Source: Pricia mediterranea (GTDB lineage: Bacteria; Bacteroidota; Bacteroidia; Flavobacteriales; Flavobacteriaceae). From it: DNA of 64,000 nt. Positions 27,821-36,506 of this stretch are shown piece after piece. The notes beneath the pieces are model-generated. The model had not been told where the DNA came from. It made no database searches and worked only from the letters and a program-made list of their open reading frames with translations. Each line of letters begins with the position of its first letter. The first letter of the stretch is position 1. The position numbers and the translations under genes are program-made. The DNA is taken from assembly GCF_032248455.1 (NCBI RefSeq), contig NZ_JAVTTP010000001.1, forward strand, positions 2,044,501 through 2,108,500, read 5' to 3'.

Positions 27821-28876
27821 ATGTTAGAAGACAAGAACCAAGAACGTACCGCGCTCGAGGAAATGGGTGAATTCGCATTGATCGACCACTTGACCCAAAA
27901 TTTCCCGGTTTCGCGCGAATCCACGTTAAAAGCTATCGGCGATGATGCCGCCGTACTTGATTTCAAGGATAAAAAAACAATCGTTACTACTGATATGCTC
28001 GTTGAGGGCGTGCACTTCGACCTGAGTTATATGCCGCTGAAGCATTTGGGCTACAAGGCAGTCATGGCCAACCTTTCCGATGTCTATGCCATGAACGCCA
28101 CCGCCACCCAGATCGCGGTTTCGGTTGCGGTTTCGAACCGATTTCCCCTAGAAGCCCTAGAGGAATTTTATGCGGGAATCGCCTTGGCCTGCCAAATTTT
28201 CAAGGTAGACCTCATCGGGGGAGATACGACCTCATCGACTACTGGAATGCTGATTAGCATCACCGCCCTTGGGGAGGCCCAAGAAGACGATATCGTGTAC
28301 CGCAGCGGCGCCAAGCCCAACGACCTTTTGGTCGTCAGCGGCGATCTGGGAGGTGCCTACATGGGATTACAGGTGCTAGAACGTGAAAAGGAAGTCTTTA
28401 AGGTGAACCCCAACTCCCAACCCGACCTCTCGCCCTATTCCTATATCGTAGAACGACAATTGAAGCCAGAGGCCCGAAAGGATATCGTCGAACTGTTTAA
28501 AAAACTGGAAGTGAGGCCCACGGCGATGATCGATATCAGCGACGGCCTGTCCTCCGAAATCCTGCATCTCTGTAAAAACAGTGAGGTGGGCTGTAACCTT
28601 TTCGAGGAAAAGATTCCTTTGGACCCAACCGTAATAACTGCGTGCGAGGAATTTAAAATCGATAGTACCTTGGTCGCTTTGAGTGGCGGGGAAGATTATG
28701 AACTCTTGTGCACCATCGATCAAAAGGATTTCGATAAGATAAAAGGTAATCCTAATTTGAGCATTATAGGTCATATGACCGATAATGCCGAAGGAGCGCA
28801 TATGGTTACCCGTGCGAATGCCAAGATACCCCTGAAGGCGCAGGGGTGGACTTCTTTTGACGCCTCGTCACAATGA
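27821..28876 (+). CDS. thiL: Thiamine-monophosphate kinase
   Basis: ATP-dependent kinase of 351 residues making thiamine diphosphate, last step of vitamin B1 synthesis. The N-terminal MLEDKNQERTALEEMGEFAL and the metal/nucleotide motifs AIGDDAAVLDF, TTDMLVEGVHFD and IGGDTTSS are intact, as is the C-terminal SGGEDYELL. ATG 27821 matches family starts although only 4 bases follow the promoter box. The next gene overlaps by 4 bases (ATGA), so the hydrolase is translationally coupled. Confidence 0.97.
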   Translation: MLEDKNQERTALEEMGEFALIDHLTQNFPVSRESTLKAIGDDAAVLDFKDKKTIVTTDMLVEGVHFDLSYMPLKHLGYKAVMANLSDVYAMNATATQIAVSVAVSNRFPLEALEEFYAGIALACQIFKVDLIGGDTTSSTTGMLISITALGEAQEDDIVYRSGAKPNDLLVVSGDLGGAYMGLQVLEREKEVFKVNPNSQPDLSPYSYIVERQLKPEARKDIVELFKKLEVRPTAMIDISDGLSSEILHLCKNSEVGCNLFEEKIPLDPTVITACEEFKIDSTLVALSGGEDYELLCTIDQKDFDKIKGNPNLSIIGHMTDNAEGAHMVTRANAKIPLKAQGWTSFDASSQ

Positions 28877-29898
28877 GACGAATTGTTGCGTTACGGAGAA
28901 TTGCCTCCGTCGGGTCAGTGGTGCTGCTCGGCGTCGCGCTTTTCGCCTGTGTTTCGGTTCCGAAAATAGATAAGGAATCAAAAAACACCATCAAGAGGGT
29001 CATGAAGCAGCCTCCACCCCAGCTTGTTTCCGGCCAGATCGGGTTTGCCAACTCGCAAGGCTGGGAGGTTTGGTACGAAAGCATCAACCCCAAAGATACC
29101 GATAAAGGCACAGTAGTTCTGATAATGGGTGCTGCCAACGATGCATTAAGCTGGCCCTTGGATTTTATCTCCGTATTTACGCATGCCGGGTATCGGGTAG
29201 TTCGTTATGATCACCGTGGTACCGGCCTTACCACCTCGAAGAAGGGATGGGACCGAAAAGACCCGTACACCCTTTCGGACATGGCCCGAGACCCGCTCGT
29301 TATTTTGGACACCCTCGGAATAGAAAAAGCACATTTCGTGGGTGCTTCTATGGGAGGAATGATTGCACAGTTGGTAGCCATTGAACATCCGGAGCGGACC
29401 CTGAGTCTGACTTCCATTATGTCATCGGCCAACATTTTCGATGATACCCTGTCTCAAACGGATCCGGAAATCCTTCCCAAGATGATCAGCGCCGTGGTAA
29501 AGCATGGGATTCTAAGTGGCAAAAAGGGAAAAATCAAGCTGCAGCTCGTCCACAAGAAAATCTTGATGGGAGATGCAACTGGCAATATTGCGGTAGAACC
29601 CCTTGCCGAAGCGGCATTTTACAACCTAACCGAACGAAATGGGTATCGTTTTAAGACCGGCAGGCACCATCAAAAGGCGATAGCGCAGTCCGGTTCAAGA
29701 TATGATGCGCTGGCCCAACTGCGTATTCCCGTCTTGGTAGTCCATGGAAAACAAGATCCTGTCATCCCCATCGCACACGGCGAAAAAATGGCCGAGACCG
29801 TTCCCGATGCCGACAGCCTTTGGTTGAACAACATGGGTCACGACCTGCCGGAAACGCTATTGGATACCATCGCGAAAAGGATTATCAAGAATTTTTAA
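28873..29898 (+). CDS. Lipoprotein alpha/beta hydrolase
   Basis: A 341-residue alpha/beta-hydrolase with an N-terminal lipoprotein-like signal (GVALFAC, Cys26). The nucleophile elbow is GASMGG with Ser159, the oxyanion region LIMGAANDALSW is present, and the terminal catalytic His is in NNMGHDLPE. The start ATG overlaps the thiL stop (ATGA). The 3' end overlaps aminopeptidase P by 14 bases, tail to tail. Substrate unknown; ester or lactone hydrolysis is the family default. Confidence 0.88.
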   Translation: MRRIVALRRIASVGSVVLLGVALFACVSVPKIDKESKNTIKRVMKQPPPQLVSGQIGFANSQGWEVWYESINPKDTDKGTVVLIMGAANDALSWPLDFISVFTHAGYRVVRYDHRGTGLTTSKKGWDRKDPYTLSDMARDPLVILDTLGIEKAHFVGASMGGMIAQLVAIEHPERTLSLTSIMSSANIFDDTLSQTDPEILPKMISAVVKHGILSGKKGKIKLQLVHKKILMGDATGNIAVEPLAEAAFYNLTERNGYRFKTGRHHQKAIAQSGSRYDALAQLRIPVLVVHGKQDPVIPIAHGEKMAETVPDADSLWLNNMGHDLPETLLDTIAKRIIKNF

Positions 29899-31276
29899 GC
29901 GCTTCAATAGCCTCCGGTGTTTTTGCTAGGGCTTTACCAAGTAGTTTGCTTCCGGATGCCGTGATAGCAAAATCTTCTTCGATTCGTATTCCCCCAAAAT
30001 CCTTCATTTTCTCCACGGCATCGTAGTTTACAAAATCGTCAAACCTGCCTTCCGCCCGCCAGGCGTCGATCAAAAAGGGATTAAAATAGAGTCCGGGTTC
30101 CACGGTGACCACAAAGCCTTCTTGCAGGGCCTTGCCCAAACGCAAAGATTGGAGGCCGAATTCGGTACTTTTCGTTAGTTCCGGTGTATATCCCACGTAC
30201 TGTTCCCCCAGATTTTCCATGTCGTGGATATCCAAGCCCATCATATGTCCTAGGCCGCACTGAAAGAACAGGGTATGCGCTCCGGCAGCGACGGCGTCGT
30301 CGGCATTGCCTTTCATCAGGCCGATCTGCGTCAAGCCCTCCACCAATTTTGTGGAGGCCAATAGGTGTAGGTCTTTGAACATCACCCCCGGTTCGAGGCC
30401 GGAAACGGCCGTGTTATGGGCATCCAGAACGATATCATATACGTTTCTTTGCAGGTCGCTGAACCGTTCGCCGGCGGGAAAAGTACGGGTCATGTCACCC
30501 GTGTAGCCCATCGTATTTTCAGCCCCACAATCGCAGAGCACCAGATCACCTTTTTCGAGTCTATTTTGCGTGGGGTGGTTGTGCAGATACTGCCCGTTTA
30601 TGGTCAAAATGATGGGGAAGGCGATATTTCCGCCCGCACCGATGGCTATGGATTGCAGCTCGCCGGCAATTTCCAGTTCGGTTCTTCCGGGCCGGGAGTT
30701 TTTAATGGCATGCGTATGCATGGCAACCGTAGTGTCCACCGCCTTGCCGATTTCACGGAGCTCTTCATCGGACTTGATCTCCCGTTGGGCGACGACGGCC
30801 TTGATCAGATCTACGGATGCGCTCGTCGCTATTTCAGAGTGTCGCATGCCAAGAAGTTCGGCCAGTTGCAAGGTAAGAGCTGCGCGATACGGGGGCAAAA
30901 AGTGTATCTTTTGCCCTTGTTGTCTTCGTTTTGTCACATAGGTTTCAAGTTCCCTCAAAGGTCTGACCATTGTAATCCCCGATTTTTCCGCTAGCTCGAC
31001 CATAGGCTCCGCTGCCCCGGTCCACACCATCTCCTCGGGGGTGGCATCGTCGCCGAAAAGGATGTCGCGATCCTTGTCGATATCGATCAGAACCCACAAA
31101 TCGGAAACGCAATTGATACCCGTGTAGTACAGAAACGTACTATCCTGCATAAAGGGATACCAGTTGTCCGCATAGTTCATCGGACTTTCGCTGTTGCCCG
31201 GCATAAGCACCAATCCCGTTTTTAGGGTCCTTTTGAGGTGCATGCGTCTGTTCAGATAAGTTTTTGAAGAAAACAT
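29885..31276 (-). CDS. Xaa-Pro aminopeptidase P family protein (M24B)
   Basis: Metallopeptidase of 463 residues that removes N-terminal residues before proline. Visible M24 metal ligands: Asp in DCGAENTMGYTGDMTRTF (two Asp), His in CGLGHMMGLDIHD, Glu in TVEPGLYF and Glu in GGIRIEEDFAIT. An aminopeptidase-P N-terminal domain occupies about the first 170 residues. Cytosolic, no signal peptide. Convergent with the hydrolase. Confidence 0.94.
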   Translation of the reverse strand: MFSSKTYLNRRMHLKRTLKTGLVLMPGNSESPMNYADNWYPFMQDSTFLYYTGINCVSDLWVLIDIDKDRDILFGDDATPEEMVWTGAAEPMVELAEKSGITMVRPLRELETYVTKRRQQGQKIHFLPPYRAALTLQLAELLGMRHSEIATSASVDLIKAVVAQREIKSDEELREIGKAVDTTVAMHTHAIKNSRPGRTELEIAGELQSIAIGAGGNIAFPIILTINGQYLHNHPTQNRLEKGDLVLCDCGAENTMGYTGDMTRTFPAGERFSDLQRNVYDIVLDAHNTAVSGLEPGVMFKDLHLLASTKLVEGLTQIGLMKGNADDAVAAGAHTLFFQCGLGHMMGLDIHDMENLGEQYVGYTPELTKSTEFGLQSLRLGKALQEGFVVTVEPGLYFNPFLIDAWRAEGRFDDFVNYDAVEKMKDFGGIRIEEDFAITASGSKLLGKALAKTPEAIEALKNS

Positions 31277-31462
31277 AAAATAATTTTATTGATATGTTGT
31301 TTTTGTCGACCTATGGCGTTCCGTGTACCAAATAATGCGATTTAGCCCTGAAGTCTGAAAACGACTGGTAAACTTTTAGATGGCTATCAGGTTTTACATT
31401 ATGCTTTTGCGTGGCCATTACAGCAACCTTCTTGGCATTATACGATCTGATAATCATTTCGG

Positions 31463-32551
31463 TCAATCAAGTGGAAGTGGCATTCCCTGCATTTTGGCAT
31501 CACCTCGTGTTAGCGAAAGCGTTTCTAAAACAGTAGGGGCAATCTGGAGAGTGTACAACTGCTCTTCTTTCGAAACCTCACCTTTTGGGGCAACGTCTTT
31601 TCCGAAGAGTATCATCCAGACACTTCCGGCGCCCTTTACGTCGCTCCCATGGCCCGTCCATGTTCTCAAGGGCTCCGTGCCCCGGCCGTGATCGGTGGTG
31701 ATGATAAAAAGGGTGTTATCTTTATAAAAAGGATCGTTTTGGGTAAAGTCCCACAACTGCTTGATCATGGCGTCGGTGGTCTTTGCCGATTGTAGATAGG
31801 CACTGTAATCCCCATCGTGGGCGAAATCGTCGGTTTCCCCGTAAGCGATGTAAATAAGTGCCGGATGATCCTTTTTCATCTTCTCCAATGCGTAATAATG
31901 GGTAAAGGCATCTAGCCGTACGGAACCCCAGGGACTCGGAACCTTCGGTTGCAGTTCGTTCAGGAACTTTTCCCGCTCGCTTAGATTATCGCCTTGGGCC
32001 AGTTCAAAGCCGGCATTGACCGGCACGCCCGAACGCTCTTCATTGACGATGTAGGGAAACACGTCCCAACTTCCGAAAGCGGCTACCTTTCCCTTGTATT
32101 TTGGATCGTTGTTGGCGATTTCAAGAATGGTCGTATTCGGATTGGGTATTTTATCGTTGCTGTCGATGCGGGCATCATCCGCTTTCCCGGTCAAAATCTC
32201 ATTGTATCCCGGGTAGGAAAACCACATTGTATTGGTCAGGTCGACCTTGCTACCCAGCGTCCGATTGCCATGGATTTGCCCCATTTCGGCGACATTCGTC
32301 CAAATAAAAGGCATTAACGCTTCCCGACGTTCACTGACACCTTCTTTCCAGAATTCATCCTTGAGCCCCGTCGTGTCGTTGACGTATTCTTTGTTCGCCA
32401 CCAATAGCGGGTCGGCTCCCGTAAAGAGCTCTTGCCAGCGTAGACCATCTAAAGTAATCAATACGACCTTGGGATTATCGTTCTCCTGCGCCTTGGCCGA
32501 AAATCCGGATATTAGGGCACAGTTTATTAAAATCATTAGTGTTTTTTTCAT
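31463..32551 (-). CDS. Alkaline phosphatase superfamily / phosphodiesterase-like protein
   Basis: Exported protein of 362 residues with a signal peptide (to about residue 22, ending SAKAQ). It has the AlkP-superfamily core: VVLITLDGLRWQEL with the metal Asp, a nucleophile region near FSYPGYNEILTGK, ETDDFAHDGD with Asp/His ligands and TTDHGRG. Closest to type I phosphodiesterase/nucleotide pyrophosphatase or sulfatase-like members. Periplasmic. Substrate uncertain. Confidence 0.87.
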   Translation of the reverse strand: MKKTLMILINCALISGFSAKAQENDNPKVVLITLDGLRWQELFTGADPLLVANKEYVNDTTGLKDEFWKEGVSERREALMPFIWTNVAEMGQIHGNRTLGSKVDLTNTMWFSYPGYNEILTGKADDARIDSNDKIPNPNTTILEIANNDPKYKGKVAAFGSWDVFPYIVNEERSGVPVNAGFELAQGDNLSEREKFLNELQPKVPSPWGSVRLDAFTHYYALEKMKKDHPALIYIAYGETDDFAHDGDYSAYLQSAKTTDAMIKQLWDFTQNDPFYKDNTLFIITTDHGRGTEPLRTWTGHGSDVKGAGSVWMILFGKDVAPKGEVSKEEQLYTLQIAPTVLETLSLTRGDAKMQGMPLPLD

Positions 32552-32853
32552 TTGCTTTTTTTATTGCCTGTCAGTCACAGGCTTCATTTTTCTTAGGTAA
32601 GCCCTTTCCAAAATGCGTTCAGGCGGGTGTAGTTCGGAGATTTAAGCGGTTTTATTGGGATACAATCGCTGTCAGGAAAGAAAGATATTCAATTGGCGAC
32701 GAAAAATCATCTGATTTCATCGAAAAAGGCCTTTTTCTGGAAAATATCGCTTCCTGACGGTGCAGGCGCCATTACTCTCTACAGGATCAAATCACCTATC
32801 AGGGCGTGACGCATCTGTCGAGATCCAACGACATCTTTGGGCGGTCATCCCAT

Positions 32854-32883
32854 AAAAAAAACCACCATTATAACGGTGGTTTT
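32854..32883 (-). terminator. Rho-independent terminator of tRNA-Ala
   Basis: AAAACCACC (32858-32866) pairs with GGTGGTTTT (32875-32883). On the minus strand it ends in a T run (32860 to 32854), just 4 bases after the tRNA. Confidence 0.9.
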
Positions 32884-32885
32884 CT

Positions 32886-32960
<75 letters not shown>

Positions 32961-33004
32961 GTGCAATCGTTATATGTTAAAGACCGGGCAGGGAAGACGA
33001 CCTT

Positions 33005-33020
33005 CCCGAAGCCTTTCGGG
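33005..33020. repeat. Small inverted repeat abutting the tRNA fragment
   Basis: CCCGAA (33005-33010), loop GCCT, TTCGGG (33015-33020). It ends one base before the duplicated tRNA segment and resembles the palindrome at 56034-56049. Confidence 0.5.
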
Positions 33021-33021
33021 A

Positions 33022-33047
33022 CGCTCTAGCCAGCTGAGCTAATCCCC
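33022..33047 (-). pseudogene. Truncated tRNA-Ala copy (5' half only)
   Basis: 26 bases identical to 32934-32959, i.e. the acceptor 5' strand, D arm and start of the anticodon stem of tRNA-Ala. The rest of a tRNA is absent. It is 88 bases away in the same orientation, on the upstream side of the intact gene. Confidence 0.85.
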
Positions 33048-33232
33048 AAAAATCGGACTGCAAAGAAACTACTTTTTATGAAAGTATCAAAATACTTCTT
33101 TAAGTTATTGTAGCAACTCTAAAATATCTTTACTGGAGCTCAAGAATCAAAAGTTGGGCAATGTCATCTCTCCAGTGCCGTGATCCCCCTTTTCATAGCT
33201 ACAAGTTGGTGCTTCGATAGATTCCGTATATC

Positions 33233-34576
33233 TTGCCGCCCTTGAAAACACCGATAAACTTCAAGGCCATTAACCGATTGGCGATTCCCGCGACCATTGC
33301 GGGCATTGCCGAGCCGCTATTGTCCATCACCGATACGGCCATTGTCGGCAATATTCCCGTTGACGGGGTAGAATCCCTGGCCGCGGCGGGTATCGTCGGG
33401 TCGTTTCTTTCCATGCTGATCTGGGTCTTGGGGCAGACCCGTAGTGCCATATCCGCCATTATTTCACAGTATCTAGGAGCCGGACGGATCGAGGAGGTTA
33501 AGACGCTACCCGCACAGGCCATTTTTTTGAATATTTCGCTGGCCGTACTGGTTTTGCTGTCCACCATTTATATTGTCGAAGATATTTTCAGGCTGTTCAA
33601 CGCTTCCGGAAAGATTTTGGAGTATTGCGTCTCCTACTATTCCATTCGGGTCTGGGGCTTCCCGTTGACCCTGTTCGTATTCGCCGTAATGGGTATTTTC
33701 AGGGGATTACAGAACACCTACTATCCCATGCTCATTGCCATAACCGGGGCAGTGCTCAATATCGGTCTCGACTTTCTGTTGGTCTATGGAGTCGAAGGAT
33801 GGATTCCCGCTCTCTACCTCGACGGCGCCGCATGGGCCAGCCTGATCGCCCAGGGCAGCATGGCCGTTATGGCGTTCTTACTCCTCTACCTGAAGACGGA
33901 TATCAGCTTGAAGCTGCGCCTCCCCATCAACCCCGAACTGAGGCGGCTGATCGGTATGAGCCTTAACCTTTTCGTCAGGACCATTGCCTTGAATGTCGCC
34001 ATGCTGCTGGCGGTGCGGGAGGCTACGGATATGGGTCCGAAGTATATCGGTGCCCATACGATTGCGATCAATCTGTGGCTGTTTTCGTCCTTTTTTATCG
34101 ATGGATACGGCGCGGCGGCCAATATCATGGGAGGACGGCTTTTGGGCGCGAGGGCCTATGACGATTTATGGATGCTGGCCAAAAGAATCTCCGGCTATGG
34201 GGTCGTGGTCAGTCTTGTATTGATGGGGAGCGCGTTCTTGTTCTACTATCCGATTGGAAATATTTTCTCTAACGAGACGGTCGTGCTCGAGACCTTCTAT
34301 GCCGTATTCTTTATCTTGATATTGGGATTGCCCATCAACACTGTGGCATTTGTACTGGATGGACTTTTCAAGGGATTGGGAGAAATGAAATATTTAAGGA
34401 ATACTTTGCTCGCGGCCACTTTTTTGGGCTTTATTCCGACGCTCTATCTCGGAAAGTATCTGGACTGGAAGCTTTACGGTATTTGGATGGCCTTTACCGT
34501 TTGGATGCTCATCCGGGGTGGTGCCTTGGTCTGGAAATTCAGGAAGAAGTTTCGGCCGTTGCTGCAAAACGCTTAA
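33233..34576 (+). CDS. MATE-family efflux transporter
   Basis: Membrane antiporter of 447 residues with about 12 hydrophobic helices. The N-terminal INRLAIPATIAGIAEPLLSITDTAIVG and the later AAWASLIAQG match DinF-type MATE proteins, which expel drugs or metabolites using Na+ or H+. There is no ATG before the conserved region. TTG 33233 or TTG 33242 must be the start, and a box-like TATATCTTG just upstream favours the second. Confidence 0.92.
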   Translation: MPPLKTPINFKAINRLAIPATIAGIAEPLLSITDTAIVGNIPVDGVESLAAAGIVGSFLSMLIWVLGQTRSAISAIISQYLGAGRIEEVKTLPAQAIFLNISLAVLVLLSTIYIVEDIFRLFNASGKILEYCVSYYSIRVWGFPLTLFVFAVMGIFRGLQNTYYPMLIAITGAVLNIGLDFLLVYGVEGWIPALYLDGAAWASLIAQGSMAVMAFLLLYLKTDISLKLRLPINPELRRLIGMSLNLFVRTIALNVAMLLAVREATDMGPKYIGAHTIAINLWLFSSFFIDGYGAAANIMGGRLLGARAYDDLWMLAKRISGYGVVVSLVLMGSAFLFYYPIGNIFSNETVVLETFYAVFFILILGLPINTVAFVLDGLFKGLGEMKYLRNTLLAATFLGFIPTLYLGKYLDWKLYGIWMAFTVWMLIRGGALVWKFRKKFRPLLQNA

Positions 34577-34596
34577 ATTTGGATGGTATAGTAGGA

Positions 34597-34670
34597 GGTC
34601 TCGACTGCGCCTGTCTTGTATACTTTGACTGCGCTCGGCATAAACTTAATTCGTAAGACTCGACCTGACA
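34597..34670. repeat. TCGA-rich dispersed repeat, copy 1
   Basis: Holds GGTCTCGACTGCGCCTGTC, then ACTTTGACTGCGCTCGGCAT with AAACT, and ends CTCGACCTGACA. The same words, partly inverted, occur at 55801-55920. This type of repeat (AGGTCGA-GCAGTCGAGACC) is widespread in Bacteroidota spacers. Confidence 0.75.
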
Positions 34671-34690
34671 GCAAGTTATAACTCGATCCA

Positions 34691-35458
34691 ATGCAAGCAG
34701 ACAGACAGAACGGAAGCCTTTATACCAGTATCAACGGCAAGGTCGCGACGGTGGAATTCGGACATCCTGCCGGGAATTCTTTCACGCTGGAAATGCTGAA
34801 CAGGTTCGCCGACAAAATCCACAAGCTGTCCGAAAATGATGCCATCACGATCATCGTACTCAAATCGGAAGGCGACCGGGCCTTTTGCGGCGGGGCGTCT
34901 TTCGACGAACTGACGGCAATTTCAAACCTCGAAGAAGGCAAGGTCTTTTTTAGCGGCTTTGCAAATGTCATCAACGCCATGCGAAAATGTACCAAACCCA
35001 TTGTGGCAAGGGTGCAGGGCAAGACCGTCGGCGGGGGTGTAGGGCTGGCCGCCGCCTGCGACTATGTTTTCGCAGCCGAGGCGGCATCCATCCGCTTATC
35101 GGAGCTTTCCATCGGCATTGCGCCCTTGGTCATCGCACCCGCCGTTGCCCGAAAAATCGGTGCGGCTGCACTGTCCGAGATGTCCCTCTCCCCCAAAGAG
35201 TGGAAAAGTGCCTACTGGGCACAGGATAAGGGACTCTTTTCCAAGGTTTTCGACGACCTCAAGGAACTGGAGAAGGAACTGGATTTCTTTGCGGACCAGT
35301 TATCCAAATACAACCCAGATGCCTTGGCCCAATGGAAAAATGTGCTTTGGGAAGGCACTTCAGATTGGGATAGTCTACTGACAGAACGTGCCGCCGTTAC
35401 GGGAAAGCTGGTCCTCTCCGAATTCACGAAAAACGCCTTGACAAAATTCAAAAAGTAG
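34691..35458 (+). CDS. Enoyl-CoA hydratase/isomerase family protein (divergent)
   Basis: Crotonase-fold protein of 255 residues. The oxyanion segment GGGVG is at 114-118 and the second catalytic acid, Glu138 (LSELSIGIAP), is kept. The first hydratase Glu is Gly118 here, so simple hydration by the two-Glu mechanism is unlikely; methylglutaconyl-CoA hydratase-like, isomerase or lyase activity is possible. Alone on the plus strand. Its stop codon is the first base pair of a structured inverted repeat. Confidence 0.88.
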   Translation: MQADRQNGSLYTSINGKVATVEFGHPAGNSFTLEMLNRFADKIHKLSENDAITIIVLKSEGDRAFCGGASFDELTAISNLEEGKVFFSGFANVINAMRKCTKPIVARVQGKTVGGGVGLAAACDYVFAAEAASIRLSELSIGIAPLVIAPAVARKIGAAALSEMSLSPKEWKSAYWAQDKGLFSKVFDDLKELEKELDFFADQLSKYNPDALAQWKNVLWEGTSDWDSLLTERAAVTGKLVLSEFTKNALTKFKK

Positions 35459-35503
35459 CGTCTCCCGTTAGAAAAGGAGGCAAAACCAGCTAACACGAGA
35501 CGC
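35458..35503 (+). repeat. Structured inverted repeat at the 3' end of the crotonase gene
   Basis: GCGTCTC (35458-35464) pairs with GAGACGC (35497-35503) and GTTAG (35467-35471) with CTAAC (35490-35494), separated by 2x2 mismatches. The 18-base loop contains AGGAGG. No T run follows, so it is not a classic terminator. Confidence 0.75.
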
Positions 35504-35614
35504 AGTACTAAATACAATGCATACTGGAGAGCAAGTATGTCTTAAGTCCGACGTTCTTCAGTCGTAAGTCAAAATCGTCGAACCTCATAAAAATAATCAC
35601 AAAGCCCCCTAATT

Positions 35615-35710
35615 ATGGATGGGAATATCATTTTTCTACTGCTTGCGGTCATCGTGATCGCTATTTACATTTTCAACCGCTGGCGCGGGAACAAAATGCA
35701 CGGCAAGTAG
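35615..35710 (+). CDS. Small single-pass membrane protein (31 residues)
   Basis: ATG 35615 opens a 31-residue frame MDGNIIFLLLAVIVIAIYIF followed by NRWRGNKMHGK and TAG. One clean membrane helix (about 5-20) and a basic tail make an N-out or N-in single-pass peptide. It ends 13 bases from the convergent glycosylase stop. Too short for routine gene callers. The strong helix plus positive tail supports it, but conservation is untested. Confidence 0.6.
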   Translation: MDGNIIFLLLAVIVIAIYIFNRWRGNKMHGK

Positions 35711-35723
35711 AAGCGAAATCTTG

Positions 35724-36506
35724 CTAAAGCCCTTGCCATGCGGGAGAGAAATAGGTCGTACGCCCCCCTACCTTTATTTTCTGTATTTCATCTCCAGTAT
35801 GATAGCAGGTCGCGCCCTCTTTCCTAAAATGCATCAAAAAATTCTCCGGAAAATCGCTGTAATGGGCGTCGTGCTCTATGGCGGTCTCGATGACTTTTTT
35901 CATGGCGTCGAATACGGCCTCGATATCCTCGTCGGACATGTCCCCCACCTTTTTCTCAGGATGGATTTTAGCCTGGTACAGGATTTCGTCGGCCATCCAA
36001 TTCCCTACTCCGGCGGCCACGCCCTGATCCATCAAGATTTTCTTGACGTGCGTTTTACGGTTGCTTAAGGATGCTTTAAAATCCTCCAACGACAGGTCGC
36101 GAGCGTCATCGCTCAACCCACGGTCGTTTTTGAAAGATTCGATGGAATCGGCAAGGTCCCACCATCCGAACTTTCGTTTGTTTTCGAAGGCCAGATGGAA
36201 CCCGTTTTCGAACGTGATTTCGATATGCCCGAATTTCGACCGGTCCGCTTTATCTTTGTAGTAGTTGGGGCGACCGGTCATCCCGAAATGCATGACGAGC
36301 GCTTTGGGCCCGGTGGTGCGAAGAAACAGATATTTACCGATACGCCTCGTTTCGGTAAACGCTTCGCCCAACAGGTATTTCTCAAAATCCGACTTAGGCA
36401 TTTTAAGCAATTTTGTGTCGCGACAGTCGAAAGCCGTAATGTTTTTGTGCAGCGACGTGCTGTCGATATAGACTTTATACCCGTGTACTTCGGGAAGTTC
36501 TGGCAT
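35724..36506 (-). CDS. Fpg/Nei-family DNA glycosylase lacking zinc-finger cysteines
   Basis: Base-excision repair glycosylase/AP lyase of 260 residues. The catalytic N-terminus is Pro2-Glu3 (MPELPEV) and the H2TH-type region (LMDQGVAAGVGNWMADEIL) is intact, with Lys and Asn expected for lyase action. The C-terminal finger keeps the loop IKVGGRTTYFSPAWQ, but only one of the four zinc cysteines remains (ATCYHTGDE). This resembles the zincless fingers of NEIL1-like enzymes. Whether it prefers oxidised purines (Fpg) or pyrimidines (Nei) cannot be decided. Confidence 0.92.
   Translation of the reverse strand: MPELPEVHGYKVYIDSTSLHKNITAFDCRDTKLLKMPKSDFEKYLLGEAFTETRRIGKYLFLRTTGPKALVMHFGMTGRPNYYKDKADRSKFGHIEITFENGFHLAFENKRKFGWWDLADSIESFKNDRGLSDDARDLSLEDFKASLSNRKTHVKKILMDQGVAAGVGNWMADEILYQAKIHPEKKVGDMSDEDIEAVFDAMKKVIETAIEHDAHYSDFPENFLMHFRKEGATCYHTGDEIQKIKVGGRTTYFSPAWQGL

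Noticed and set aside
27709-27821. TPP riboswitch upstream of thiL
   Set aside because: The thi-box core words were not found, and the promoter box 4 nt from ATG leaves no room for a leader RNA.
33022-33047. Attachment site of an integrated element
   Set aside because: Only the tRNA 5' half is duplicated, the copies are 88 bases apart and no integrase or cargo genes lie between or beside them.
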